Assembly (NCBI RefSeq): GCF_000284255.1
Contig: NC_017075.1
Coordinates: forward strand, 4,092,001 to 4,156,000
Length of the DNA: 64,000 bases
Reading direction: 5' to 3'
From: Rubrivivax gelatinosus IL144
GTDB taxonomy: Bacteria > Pseudomonadota > Gammaproteobacteria > Burkholderiales > Burkholderiaceae_C
Shown: piece by piece, positions 35,550 through 43,276 of the stretch
Layout: the number at the start of each line of letters is the position of its first letter
How positions within the stretch are numbered: the first letter of the stretch is position 1
Notes under the pieces: generated by a model
Seen by the model: the letters and a program-made list of their open reading frames with translations, nothing else
Databases searched by the model: none
What the model was told of the DNA's origin: nothing
Translations under genes and position numbers: made by a program

Positions 35550-36794
35550 TCAGGCCCCGCGCACGGCCGCTTCGCGCAGCTTGTCCTTGCGGCTCTTGCG
35601 CCGGCCCTTGACGCCGCCGTTGCCGGCGGGCGCTTCCGGCGCGGTCTCGGTGGGCTCGAAACCCTCGACACGCTCACGTTCGACACGCCGGCCCTGGCGC
35701 TTCTCGATGAGGCGGAAATGCGCCTCGCTGGCCGCGGTGACGAAGCTCCAGGCTTCGCCGGTGGCGCCGGCGCGCGCCGTGCGGCCGATGCGGTGCGTGT
35801 AGTCGGCGGCCGAGCGCGGCAGGTCGTAGTTGATGACCGCGGCCAACGCCGGGATGTGCAGCCCGCGCGCCGCGAGGTCGGTGGCGAGCACGACGCGCAG
35901 CCTGCCGTGCGCCAGCTCGGCCAGCACACGCGAGCGCGCGCCCTGGCTCAGGTCGCCGTGCAGGGCCGCGGCGGCGATGCCGGCGCGCTGCAGCTTGGCC
36001 GCCACCATCTCGCTGGCGTGGCGCGTGGCGACGAAGACCAGCACGCGCGGCCAGTCGTGCGTGGCCAGCAGCCGGCGCAGCAGCGGCGTGCGCTGCGCGG
36101 TGTCGACCTCGACCGCGTGCTGCTCGATCGCCGGGCCGCCGGCCTCGGGCGCGGCGTCGACCGCGACCTGCACCGGCGCGTGCAGCAATCGGGTCGCCAG
36201 CGCCTGCACGGCGGGCGGGAAGGTCGCCGAGAACAGCAGCTGCTGGCGTTCGGCCGGCAACAGTGCGAGCACACGCTCCAGCTCGTCGGCGAAACCGTCG
36301 TCGAGCAGGCGGTCGGCTTCGTCGAGCACCAGCAGCTGCACCTCGCCGAGCTGCAGCGCGTTGCGTTCGACCAGGTCCAGCAGCCGGCCCGGCGTCGCGA
36401 CGACGACTTCGGCGCCGCCACGCAGGCCCATCATCTGCGGGTTCACCGAGACGCCGCCGAACACCACCGCCACTTTCACCGGCTCGGCCATCTCGCGCGC
36501 CATCGCGCGCAGCGTCTGGCCGGCCTGCACCGCGAGCTCGCGTGTCGGCACCAGCAGCAGCGCGCGCGTGACGCGCCGGCCTTCGCGCGGCGTGATGTCG
36601 AAGCGGTGCAGCATCGCCAGCGCGTAGGCCGCGGTCTTGCCCGAGCCGGTGGGCGCGCGCGCGACGAGGTCCTGGCCGTCGAGCGCCGGCGGGATGGCCT
36701 GCTGCTGCACCGGCGTCGGCACGGCAAAGCCGAGCTCGGCACAGGCACGCTGCAGCGCCGGCGTGAGCCCGAGGACGGCAAAGCCCGCGCTCAC
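35550..36794 (-). CDS. DEAD-box RNA helicase (RhlE-like)
   Basis: 414 residues from a GTG overlapping the dbpA stop (GTGA). All helicase motifs are visible: Q motif PTPVQQQAIP, motif I APTGSGKT, Ia PTRELA, motif II DEAD (VLDEADRLLD), motif III SAT, motif V ATDLAARGLH and motif VI HRIGRTARAG. The C-terminal tail is Lys/Arg-rich (KGRRKSRKDKLREAA), suited to RNA binding. DEAD-box proteins of this kind remodel ribosomal or messenger RNA. It is translationally coupled to the DbpA-type helicase upstream, suggesting joint use in ribosome assembly (inference). Confidence 0.92.
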   Translation of the reverse strand: MSAGFAVLGLTPALQRACAELGFAVPTPVQQQAIPPALDGQDLVARAPTGSGKTAAYALAMLHRFDITPREGRRVTRALLLVPTRELAVQAGQTLRAMAREMAEPVKVAVVFGGVSVNPQMMGLRGGAEVVVATPGRLLDLVERNALQLGEVQLLVLDEADRLLDDGFADELERVLALLPAERQQLLFSATFPPAVQALATRLLHAPVQVAVDAAPEAGGPAIEQHAVEVDTAQRTPLLRRLLATHDWPRVLVFVATRHASEMVAAKLQRAGIAAAALHGDLSQGARSRVLAELAHGRLRVVLATDLAARGLHIPALAAVINYDLPRSAADYTHRIGRTARAGATGEAWSFVTAASEAHFRLIEKRQGRRVERERVEGFEPTETAPEAPAGNGGVKGRRKSRKDKLREAAVRGA

Positions 36795-38212
36795 AGCCGC
36801 CGCGCCTTGACGGTGCGGCCCTTGACCTTGCCGCGCGCCAGGCCGCGCAGCGCCTGATCGGCGAGGTCGCGGCGCACCGAGACGTAGGTCGAGAAGTCGT
36901 TGACGTCGATCTTGCCGACCGCGGCGGCGTCCAGCCCCAGGTCCTTGGTCAGCGCGCCCAGCACGTCGCCGCGGCGGATCTTCTCCTTGCGCCCGCCGAG
37001 GATCTGCAGCGTCACCATCGGCGGCAGCAGCGGCGGCTGCGGCCCGGCCTTGGCCAGCTCGGCTTCCAACTCGGCCAGCGGGTGCCAGACGCTCTGCCGG
37101 CCCTGCATCTCGTCGATGCGGCCGACACGGCCCATCTCGTCGAGGCTGGCGAGGTTGAACACCAGCCCGCTCTCGCCGGCGCGCCCGGTGCGGCCGATGC
37201 GGTGGGTGTGGACCTCGGGCTCGGGCGTGATGTCGACGTTGATCACCGCTTCGAGTTTGGCGATGTCCAGCCCGCGCGCGGCGACGTCGGTGGCCACCAG
37301 CACGCTGGCGCTGCGGTGGGCGAAACGCACCAGCACCTGGTCGCGGTCGCGCTGCTCCAGGTCGCCGTGCAGTTCGAGCGCGACGATGCCCTGGGCCTGC
37401 AGCACCGCCACCAGGTCGCGGCACTGCTGCTTGGTGTTGCAGAAGGCCAGCGTGCTCTCGGGGCGGAAACGCTGCAGCAGCAGGCCGACGGCGTGCAGGC
37501 GCTGGCTCTCGGTCACCTCGTAGAAGCGCTCGACGATCTGGCCCGCGGCATGGGTCTCGGCCAGGCGCACCTCCTGCGGGTCGCGCAGGTAGCGCGCGGC
37601 GAGCTTGGCGACGTCTTCGGGATAGGTGGCCGAGAACAGCAGCGTCTGGCGCTTGCTGGTCGGCGGGCAGTGGCGCGCGACGGCGGCGATGTCCTCGGCG
37701 AAGCCCATGTCGAGCATGCGGTCGGCTTCGTCGAGCACGAAGGTGGTCAGCGCCTCCAGCGCCAGCGAGCCGCGCTCCAGGTGGTCGAGCACACGCCCCG
37801 GCGTGCCGACGACGACGTGCGCGCCGTGCTCCAGGCTGGCGAGCTGCGGCCGGATCGCGGCGCCGCCGCACAGCGTCAGCACCTTGACGTTGTCCTCGGC
37901 GCGCGCCAGGCGGCGGATCTCCTGCGAGACCTGCTCGGCCAGTTCACGCGTCGGACAGAGCACCAGCGCCTGCGTGGCGAAGCGCTTCGCGTCCAGCTTG
38001 GCCAGCAATGGCAGCGAGAAGGCCGCGGTCTTGCCGCTGCCGGTCTTGGCCTGGGCGATCAGGTCGCGGCCGGCCAGCGCCGGCGGCAGCGCCGCGGCCT
38101 GGATCGGCGTCATGCGCTCGTAGCCCAGCTGCTGCAGGTTGGCGAGCACGGGCGCCGCGAGCGGCAGCGTGGAGAAAGCGGGGCCGGCGGGCGCGGCGGG
38201 AGATTCGGTCAT
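36791..38212 (-). CDS. dbpA: ATP-dependent RNA helicase DbpA
   Basis: 473 residues. DEAD-box core (AKTGSGKT, PTRELAEQV, DEADRMLDMGF, SATYPED, ATDVAARGLD, HRIGRTGRAG) followed by the DbpA RNA-binding domain (~395-473: MVTLQILGGRKEKIRRGDVLGALTKDLGLD in outline, then KIDVNDFSTYVSV and a KGRTVKARRL tail). In E. coli this domain binds hairpin 92 of 23S rRNA and the enzyme acts in 50S assembly. Length and domain order match the family (E. coli DbpA 457). It is the first gene of the two-helicase pair. Confidence 0.95.
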   Translation of the reverse strand: MTESPAAPAGPAFSTLPLAAPVLANLQQLGYERMTPIQAAALPPALAGRDLIAQAKTGSGKTAAFSLPLLAKLDAKRFATQALVLCPTRELAEQVSQEIRRLARAEDNVKVLTLCGGAAIRPQLASLEHGAHVVVGTPGRVLDHLERGSLALEALTTFVLDEADRMLDMGFAEDIAAVARHCPPTSKRQTLLFSATYPEDVAKLAARYLRDPQEVRLAETHAAGQIVERFYEVTESQRLHAVGLLLQRFRPESTLAFCNTKQQCRDLVAVLQAQGIVALELHGDLEQRDRDQVLVRFAHRSASVLVATDVAARGLDIAKLEAVINVDITPEPEVHTHRIGRTGRAGESGLVFNLASLDEMGRVGRIDEMQGRQSVWHPLAELEAELAKAGPQPPLLPPMVTLQILGGRKEKIRRGDVLGALTKDLGLDAAAVGKIDVNDFSTYVSVRRDLADQALRGLARGKVKGRTVKARRL

Positions 38213-38246
38213 GCCCCGATTGTCGAGGCTGGCGCGTCACCGGCGA

Positions 38247-38735
38247 TCAGAGTTCGCGTGCCGTCAGCCACAGCCGCAGCTCGAACTCCAGCGTCGGGTA
38301 GTCCGGCTCCATGTGCCGGCACAGCGCGTAGAAGGCCTTGTCGTGCTCGCGCTCCTTCAGGTGCGCCAGTTCGTGCACGGCGATCGTGCGCAGGAAGTCG
38401 GCCGGCGCCTCCTTGAACAGCGCGGCGATGCGGATCTCGCGTTTGGCCTGCAGCCGCCCGCCCTGCACGCGCGAGACCGCGGTGTGCGTGCCCAGCGCGT
38501 TCTTCAGCACGTGCAGCTTGGGGTCGAAGACGACCTTGGCCAGCGGCGGCGCGCTCTTCATGTAACGCGACTTCAGCGCGCAGACGTAATCGTAGAGCTC
38601 ACGCTCGTTGCGCACCGGCGAAGGCTCGGGGTGGCGGCGCGCGACGTAGTCGGCGAGCCGGCCTTCGTCGAGCAGCATCTGGACCTGCGCCAGCAGCTCG
38701 GGCGCGTAACCCTGCAGGTACTTGAGCGAGGACAC
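38247..38735 (-). CDS. YgjP/DUF45-like zinc metallopeptidase
   Basis: 162 residues from a GTG 4 bases after the upstream stop. The zinc site HELAHLKEREHDKAFY (HExxH with a third His 6 residues after the second) is near residue 118; the C-terminal FELRLWL helix follows. YgjP-like proteins are predicted cytosolic metal-dependent hydrolases of unknown substrate. No strong ribosome site is seen, so translation may be coupled to the small gene upstream. Confidence 0.85.
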   Translation of the reverse strand: MSSLKYLQGYAPELLAQVQMLLDEGRLADYVARRHPEPSPVRNERELYDYVCALKSRYMKSAPPLAKVVFDPKLHVLKNALGTHTAVSRVQGGRLQAKREIRIAALFKEAPADFLRTIAVHELAHLKEREHDKAFYALCRHMEPDYPTLEFELRLWLTAREL

Positions 38736-38739
38736 CGGC

Positions 38740-38976
38740 TCAGCAGCGGCCCGAGCGGCGGCTGCGCGGCTGCAGCTTGTCCAGCTCGGCGAACTGCTGC
38801 TTGAGCAGCAGCATCAGCGCCCGCGCCTGGTCGACCGGCAGGCTGAGGCAGGAGCCGGCGGCGCCTTCGTCGCGCGCCGGGCGCGGCAGCACCAGCGCGT
38901 CGACGCCGATCTCGATCAGGCCCTTGTCGTGACGCAGGGACTTCAGGCGCTGCACTTCGATGTCGTAGGTCTTCAC
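38740..38976 (-). CDS. Small conserved-looking protein, unknown function
   Basis: 78 residues from a GTG at 38976 (VKTYDIEVQRLKSLRHDKGLIEIG in outline), ending in a Cys/Arg-rich tail (RSRRSGRC). An in-frame ATG at 39069 would add 31 residues, but those read like non-coding sequence and overlap a promoter-like AT-rich stretch with inverted repeats, so I prefer the shorter form. The sequence has a helix typical of a dimeric cytosolic protein (LPVDQARALMLLLKQQFAELDKL). It sits 4 bases before the YgjP-like gene and is probably co-transcribed. No family recognised. Confidence 0.65.
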   Translation of the reverse strand: MKTYDIEVQRLKSLRHDKGLIEIGVDALVLPRPARDEGAAGSCLSLPVDQARALMLLLKQQFAELDKLQPRSRRSGRC

Positions 38977-39054
38977 GCTGATTCGCAGAGGAAACGGAGA
39001 CGCGATTGTCGACGCTAGCGTCTTCCCTGGTCGCGGCTTTGTACCCTCGATGAA

Positions 39055-39089
39055 ATTGATTCCAGTCAATTGCGAATTCTTGGATTCGC
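39055..39089. promoter_or_regulatory. Two inverted repeats in the AT-rich divergent region before the alcohol dehydrogenase
   Basis: ATTGA-N6-TCAAT (39055-39070) and GCGAAT-N6-ATTCGC (39072-39089) lie side by side 43-77 bases before the dehydrogenase ATG, in the most AT-rich stretch locally. They could be regulator sites or promoter parts; no regulator gene is adjacent. Confidence 0.35.
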
Positions 39090-39131
39090 CCGAGAGTTCG
39101 GCCGCTTTCCTTTCACCCGTGGAGCCCGGAC

Positions 39132-40283
39132 ATGGCCACTTCCACCTTCTACATTCCCTCGGTCAACCTGATGGGCGCCGGCTGCCTGCGCGACGCCGTC
39201 AAGGCCATCCAGTCGCACGGCTGGCGCAAGGCGCTGATCGTCACCGACCTGCCGCTGGTGCGCGCCGGGCTCGCCGGACAGGTCGTCGAGCGCCTGGGCG
39301 AACAAGGCATCGGCGCCGCCGTCTTCGACGGCGTGAAGCCCAACCCCAACGTCGCCAACGTCGAGGCCGGCCTGGCGCTGCTGCGCGCCGAAGGCTGCGA
39401 CTTCGTGATCTCGCTGGGTGGCGGCTCGCCGCACGACTGCGCCAAGGGCATCGCGCTGGTCGCGGCCAACGGCGGCACGATCGCCGACTACGAAGGCGTG
39501 GACCGCTCGGCACGGCCGCAGCTGCCGCTGGTGGCGATCAACACCACCGCCGGCACGGCCAGCGAGATGACGCGCTTCTGCATCATCACCGACGAGACCC
39601 GGCACGTGAAGATGGCCATCGTCGACAAGAACGTGACGCCGGTGCTGTCGGTCAACGACCCCGAGATGATGGCCGGCATGCCGCCGGGGCTGACCGCGGC
39701 CACCGGCATGGACGCGCTGACGCACGCTGTCGAAGCCTATGTCTCGACCGCGGCGACGCCGATCACCGACGCCTGCGCGCTGCAGGCGGTGACGCTGGTC
39801 TCGCGCCACCTGCGCGCCGCGGTGGCCGACGGCCGCGACATGGCCGCGCGCGAGCAGATGGCCTACGCCGAGTTCCTCGCCGGCATGGCCTTCAACAACG
39901 CTTCGCTGGGCTACGTGCACGCGATGGCGCACCAGCTCGGCGGCTTCTACGACCTGCCGCACGGCGTCTGCAACGCGATCCTGCTGCCGCACGTGCAGGC
40001 CTTCAACGCCAGCGTCGCCGCGGCGCGCCTGGGCGAGGTCGCGCGTGCGATGGGCGTGCACACCGCCGGCCTGGACGACGCGGCCGCCGCCGAGGCCTGC
40101 GTGCAGGCCATCCGCCGTCTGGCCGCCGACGTCGGCATCCCGGCCGGCGTCGGCCCGCTGGGCGCGAAGGAAGAAGACATCCCGACGCTGGCGGCCAACG
40201 CGATGAAGGACGCCTGCGGCCTGACCAACCCGCGCAAGCCGAGCTTCGAGGAGGTCTGCGCGCTGTTCAAGGCGGCGCTGTAA
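39132..40283 (+). CDS. Iron-containing (group III) alcohol dehydrogenase
   Basis: 383 residues. NAD-dependent alcohol/aldehyde oxidoreductase of the Fe-ADH family (similar in layout to YiaY, AdhB and NAD-type methanol dehydrogenases). The NAD-binding [11 protein letters not shown] is at ~97-107 and [17 protein letters not shown] follows. The metal ligands are expected in [14 protein letters not shown] (Asp and first His region) and [25 protein letters not shown] (three His). The length is standard (about 383). It ends 17 bases into the convergent lysR-type gene. The physiological alcohol cannot be told. Confidence 0.93.
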   Translation: MATSTFYIPSVNLMGAGCLRDAVKAIQSHGWRKALIVTDLPLVRAGLAGQVVERLGEQGIGAAVFDGVKPNPNVANVEAGLALLRAEGCDFVISLGGGSPHDCAKGIALVAANGGTIADYEGVDRSARPQLPLVAINTTAGTASEMTRFCIITDETRHVKMAIVDKNVTPVLSVNDPEMMAGMPPGLTAATGMDALTHAVEAYVSTAATPITDACALQAVTLVSRHLRAAVADGRDMAAREQMAYAEFLAGMAFNNASLGYVHAMAHQLGGFYDLPHGVCNAILLPHVQAFNASVAAARLGEVARAMGVHTAGLDDAAAAEACVQAIRRLAADVGIPAGVGPLGAKEEDIPTLAANAMKDACGLTNPRKPSFEEVCALFKAAL

Positions 40284-41187
40284 GCCCGGCGGCGCCCGCC
40301 AGCTCGCGCGCCACGTCGACGAAGGCGCGCAGCTTGGGCGCCAGCGCGGCGCGCTGCGGGAAGTAGAGGAACAGGCCGTCTTCGGCCAGCGCCGTTTCCG
40401 GCAGCACCTGTTGCAGCCGGCCGGCCTGGACGTCGGCGGCGACCAGCGGCTCGAACAGGTAGGCGATGCCGACACCGGCCAGCGCCAGCTCGCGTGCGAC
40501 GCTGGCGTCGGTGACGACCGCCGTACCCTGCGTCGGCACCGCCACCGTGCGGCCGCCGAGGTTCAACTCCCATTCGTAGAGCCGGCCGCTGGCGAGCTGG
40601 CGAAAGCCGATGCAGTTGTGCGCGCCCAGCTCGTCGGGCGTGCGCGGCGTGCCACGCGCCGCCAGATAGGCCGGCGACGCCGCCATCACGGCGCGAAACG
40701 GCGGCGTCAGCCGCACGCCGACCATGTCCTGCTGCAGCGCGACACCCAGGCGCACGCCGGCGTCGAAGCCGGCGGCGACGATGTCGACGAAGGCGTCGTT
40801 GCTGTGCAGCTCGACGACCAGGCGCGGGTGGCGGCGCGCCAGCTCGGCGAGAACAGGCGCCAGCGCCATCGGCGCCGCCAGCCGCGGCGCGTTCAGGCGC
40901 AGCACGCCGGCGAGTTCGCCGCGCCGGTCGGCCAGGCTCTCGGCGGCGCGGCCGATGTCTTCCAGCGCCGGCGCGACGGCGGCGATGAAACGTTCGCCGG
41001 CTTCGGTCAGCGCGACGCTGCGTGTCGTGCGCGCGAACAGCGGTTCGCCCAGGCGCTCCTCGACGGCCCGCACCGCGTGGCTCACCGCCGAGGCGCTGAG
41101 GTTCAGCGCCGCCGCCGCGGCGGCGAAACCGCCGCGCCGTGCGACCTCGACGACGACCGGCAGGTGCAGCAGCAGATCACGATGCAT
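40267..41187 (-). CDS. LysR-family transcriptional regulator
   Basis: 306 residues. N-terminal winged helix (residues 5-62: [44 protein letters not shown] in outline) and a type 2 periplasmic-binding-protein-like effector domain (~90-295). The motifs LTEAGERF and [11 protein letters not shown] are characteristic of the CrgA/AaeR-like subgroup. It is divergent from the short-chain dehydrogenase gene with a palindrome in the 104-base intergenic region, so it likely regulates that gene and itself. Its end overlaps the alcohol dehydrogenase end by 17 bases. Confidence 0.92.
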   Translation of the reverse strand: MHRDLLLHLPVVVEVARRGGFAAAAAALNLSASAVSHAVRAVEERLGEPLFARTTRSVALTEAGERFIAAVAPALEDIGRAAESLADRRGELAGVLRLNAPRLAAPMALAPVLAELARRHPRLVVELHSNDAFVDIVAAGFDAGVRLGVALQQDMVGVRLTPPFRAVMAASPAYLAARGTPRTPDELGAHNCIGFRQLASGRLYEWELNLGGRTVAVPTQGTAVVTDASVARELALAGVGIAYLFEPLVAADVQAGRLQQVLPETALAEDGLFLYFPQRAALAPKLRAFVDVARELAGAAGLTAPP

Positions 41188-41198
41188 TCATGCAGCGT

Positions 41199-41217
41199 AT
41201 CGCATGCCGAATGCGAT
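41199..41217. promoter_or_regulatory. Probable LysR operator (perfect inverted repeat)
   Basis: ATCGCAT-GCCGA-ATGCGAT, 7-base arms with a 5-base spacer, lies 11 bases upstream of the regulator ATG within the divergent region. It fits the size and symmetry of LysR T-N11-A recognition sites. Confidence 0.55.
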
Positions 41218-41291
41218 CCGAACCCCATTAACGCAGGCCTCGATTGAATCGAGACTGGGCGCATCGCTTCAGCTTCCACGGGAGATCCACG

Positions 41292-42131
41292 ATGTCGACG
41301 TCCACCTGGCTCATCACCGGCGCATCCTCCGGCTTCGGCTTGGCGTTCGCGCGGCACGCGCTGGCGCAGGGCCACCACGTCGTCGCCACCGCGCGCCGGC
41401 CCGAAGCGCTGGCCGAACTTGCCGCCAGCGCGCCCGAACGCGTGCTGGTGCACGCGCTCGACGTCACCGTGGCGGGCGACGCCGAACGCGCGGTCGCCGC
41501 CGCGCTGGCGCGTTTCGGCCGCCTCGACGTGCTGGTCAACAACGCCGGCTACGGCATCGTCGGCGCGGTCGAGGAGACACCCGACGCCGAGCTGCGCGCG
41601 CAGATGGAGACCAACTTCTTCGGCGCCGCGGCGATGATCCGCGCCGTGCTGCCGGCGATGCGTGCGCAGCGTTCGGGCGCCATCGTCAACATCTCCAGCC
41701 TGGGCGGGCAGCTGTCGTTCGGTGGCTTCGGCGCCTACTCGGCGTCGAAGTTCGCGCTCGAAGGCCTGTCCGAGGCGCTGGCGCAGGAGCTCGCGCCCTT
41801 CGGCATCAAGGTCCTGATCGTCGAGCCCGGCGCCTTCCGCACCGGCTTCGCGCGCGAGGCGCTGCGCCACATGCCGGCGCTGCCGGCCTATGCCGAGACC
41901 GTCGGCGCGACGCGCGAGTTCGCGCACGGCATGGACGGCACCCAGCCCGGCGACCCGATGAAGGCCGCGGCGGCCGTCGAGCGGGCGCTCGCCGCCGAGA
42001 CCACGCCGCTGCGCCTGCAGCTCGGCGACGACGCCGTCGACAGCGTGCGCGGCCACGCCGAGCAACTGCTGCATGAGCTGGCGGCCTGGGAGCCGGTGGC
42101 GCGGGCGACGAGGATCGGGGACGTAGGCTGA
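41292..42131 (+). CDS. Short-chain dehydrogenase/reductase (SDR)
   Basis: 279 residues from the ATG at 41292, preceded by GGGAGA; an upstream ATG at 41244 is less likely. Classical SDR: cofactor motif TGASSGFG at ~9-16, ARRPEAL after strand 2 (Arg suggests NADPH), NNAGYG at ~82, catalytic Ser in NISSLGG, and YSASK with the Tyr-Lys pair (~153-157). It acts as an NAD(P)-dependent alcohol/ketone oxidoreductase in the cytosol; substrate unknown. The gene ends 9 bases before the convergent HEPN gene. Confidence 0.92.
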   Translation: MSTSTWLITGASSGFGLAFARHALAQGHHVVATARRPEALAELAASAPERVLVHALDVTVAGDAERAVAAALARFGRLDVLVNNAGYGIVGAVEETPDAELRAQMETNFFGAAAMIRAVLPAMRAQRSGAIVNISSLGGQLSFGGFGAYSASKFALEGLSEALAQELAPFGIKVLIVEPGAFRTGFAREALRHMPALPAYAETVGATREFAHGMDGTQPGDPMKAAAAVERALAAETTPLRLQLGDDAVDSVRGHAEQLLHELAAWEPVARATRIGDVG

Positions 42132-42140
42132 GCGGCGAGT

Positions 42141-42548
42141 TCAGGCCAGACCTTCGGCCCAGGCCGCGAACTCGGCGAGTTCGACGAGCAGGCGCTCTGC
42201 ATCGGCGAGCGGGGTGCTGCGGGCGCCGTAGTTCACCTCGTCCTTGCGGCCCAGCAGCTTTCGCAGGATCTTCTCCTGCCGGTCTGGCAAGTGGCTGCCG
42301 AGCACCTCGCGCAGCAGGCGTGGCGCGTTCCGATGGTCCTGCTGGTTGACGACGCCTCGTGCCTTGGCGGTGACGGCATCGCTGTAAGCGATGGCCGCAT
42401 GAACCATCAGCGTGACCGCCCCGTTGTAGCTCTGGCTCTGCGCGAGGATGACGAGGCTGCGGGCAGACTCGTGGAACTCGCGGGCATGCAGCAATCGCGC
42501 CCGCGCATGAGCATCGTCGACCGTTTTGCGCGGCCCCTTGCCCGTCAT
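42141..42548 (-). CDS. HEPN-domain protein (partner of the nucleotidyltransferase)
   Basis: 135 residues, all-helical in appearance, from an ATG overlapping the upstream stop (ATGA). The helix pattern ARARLLHAREFHESARSLVILAQ, YNGAVTLMVHAAIAYSDAV and KILRKLLGRKDEVNYGAR is that of HEPN proteins. Instead of the classical RNase motif Rx4-6H near the end it has R-x5-Y (Arg101 to Tyr107, RKDEVNY); an RxxxxxH (REVLGSH) occurs earlier. In MNT/HEPN systems the HEPN protein is the toxin or the AMP-acceptor and the nucleotidyltransferase the antidote. That role here is inferred from the pairing. Confidence 0.78.
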   Translation of the reverse strand: MTGKGPRKTVDDAHARARLLHAREFHESARSLVILAQSQSYNGAVTLMVHAAIAYSDAVTAKARGVVNQQDHRNAPRLLREVLGSHLPDRQEKILRKLLGRKDEVNYGARSTPLADAERLLVELAEFAAWAEGLA

Positions 42549-43192
42549 GGCGTCGCCGACCCCAGACGTCGCCTGGCCTGATCCGGAGCTGCGCCCTTGA
42601 GAACCCGGCCATCGCGCACGACCTCGGTCCACCAGCGGTCGCCCTCAGGCAAGGCCAGCAGTTCCTGCTTCGTCAGAGCGGTGAGCGAGATGCGGATCTG
42701 CTGGGCGTCTTCCAGGGGCATCAGCGCTTCGCGAACGCGGTCCGCCACGCCATGCGTCTCGACGAGGAGCGCCAAGTCGAGGTCGCTGTCGGGCGAGTCA
42801 TGACCTCGCGCCACGCTGCCATAGAGCCACGCTGCCGTGATGGCGTCGTCGTGCACCAGGGCCCCGCGGATCGACTCGACCAGCTCTTCCCAACGACGGC
42901 GCTCCCCCTGGAACAAGTCAACCAGCGATGACGCGAGCGGATGTCGGGTGTCGAGTTCGTAGAGCTGCGCCCGCCCCGAACCGTGGACCTTGACCAGACG
43001 TTGGCGCACCAGAGGTTCCAGCACGCCTCTCGTGCCCGGCGGCGTGAGACCTGCCATCGCCGCCAGCCGCGGCGCCGACTGCGGAGCCCCGTCGGTGCAC
43101 AGGGCGCGCAGGACGCGCACGTTGCCGGGGCTGCCGAGCACCCCCGTCAAAGGATGCCTGAGGTGGCTGTGAGGTTGGGACGGAATCGGCAC
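42545..43192 (-). CDS. MNT-type nucleotidyltransferase with N-terminal winged-helix domain
   Basis: 215 residues from a GTG. Residues ~20-85 form a MarR-like winged helix (VRVLRALCTDGAPQSAPRLAAMAG, then RGVLEPLVRQRLVKVHGSGRAQLYEL). The minimal nucleotidyltransferase domain follows with GS at 125-126 (YGSVARG) and metal-binding Asp137 and Asp139 (SDLDL). Antitoxin MNTs AMPylate their HEPN partner. The fused DNA-binding domain suggests direct control of its own promoter, which has a palindrome in the -35/-10 spacer. It overlaps the HEPN gene by ATGA. Confidence 0.85.
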   Translation of the reverse strand: MPIPSQPHSHLRHPLTGVLGSPGNVRVLRALCTDGAPQSAPRLAAMAGLTPPGTRGVLEPLVRQRLVKVHGSGRAQLYELDTRHPLASSLVDLFQGERRRWEELVESIRGALVHDDAITAAWLYGSVARGHDSPDSDLDLALLVETHGVADRVREALMPLEDAQQIRISLTALTKQELLALPEGDRWWTEVVRDGRVLKGAAPDQARRRLGSATP

Positions 43193-43198
43193 CGGAAG

Positions 43199-43227
43199 AA
43201 AATACGACTTTCCCTATGGAAAATCAA
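43199..43227 (-). promoter_or_regulatory. Promoter of the nucleotidyltransferase/HEPN operon with embedded palindrome
   Basis: On the minus strand TTGATT (43227-43222), a 17-base spacer and TATTTT (43204-43199) form a near-consensus promoter in an AT-rich island. The spacer holds the inverted repeat TTTCC-CTAT-GGAAA (43209-43222), a likely operator. The -10 box ends only 6 bases before the GTG start, predicting a leaderless or nearly leaderless mRNA. Confidence 0.6.
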
Positions 43228-43276
43228 CTATTCGTCACACGGGCCGCCGACCCAGCGCACGGGGTGCGCTCCACGG

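Noticed and set aside
38977..39069. N-terminal extension of the small protein to an ATG at 39069
   Set aside because: The extra residues lack protein-like character and run into the AT-rich divergent region with inverted repeats; the GTG at 38976 is preferred.
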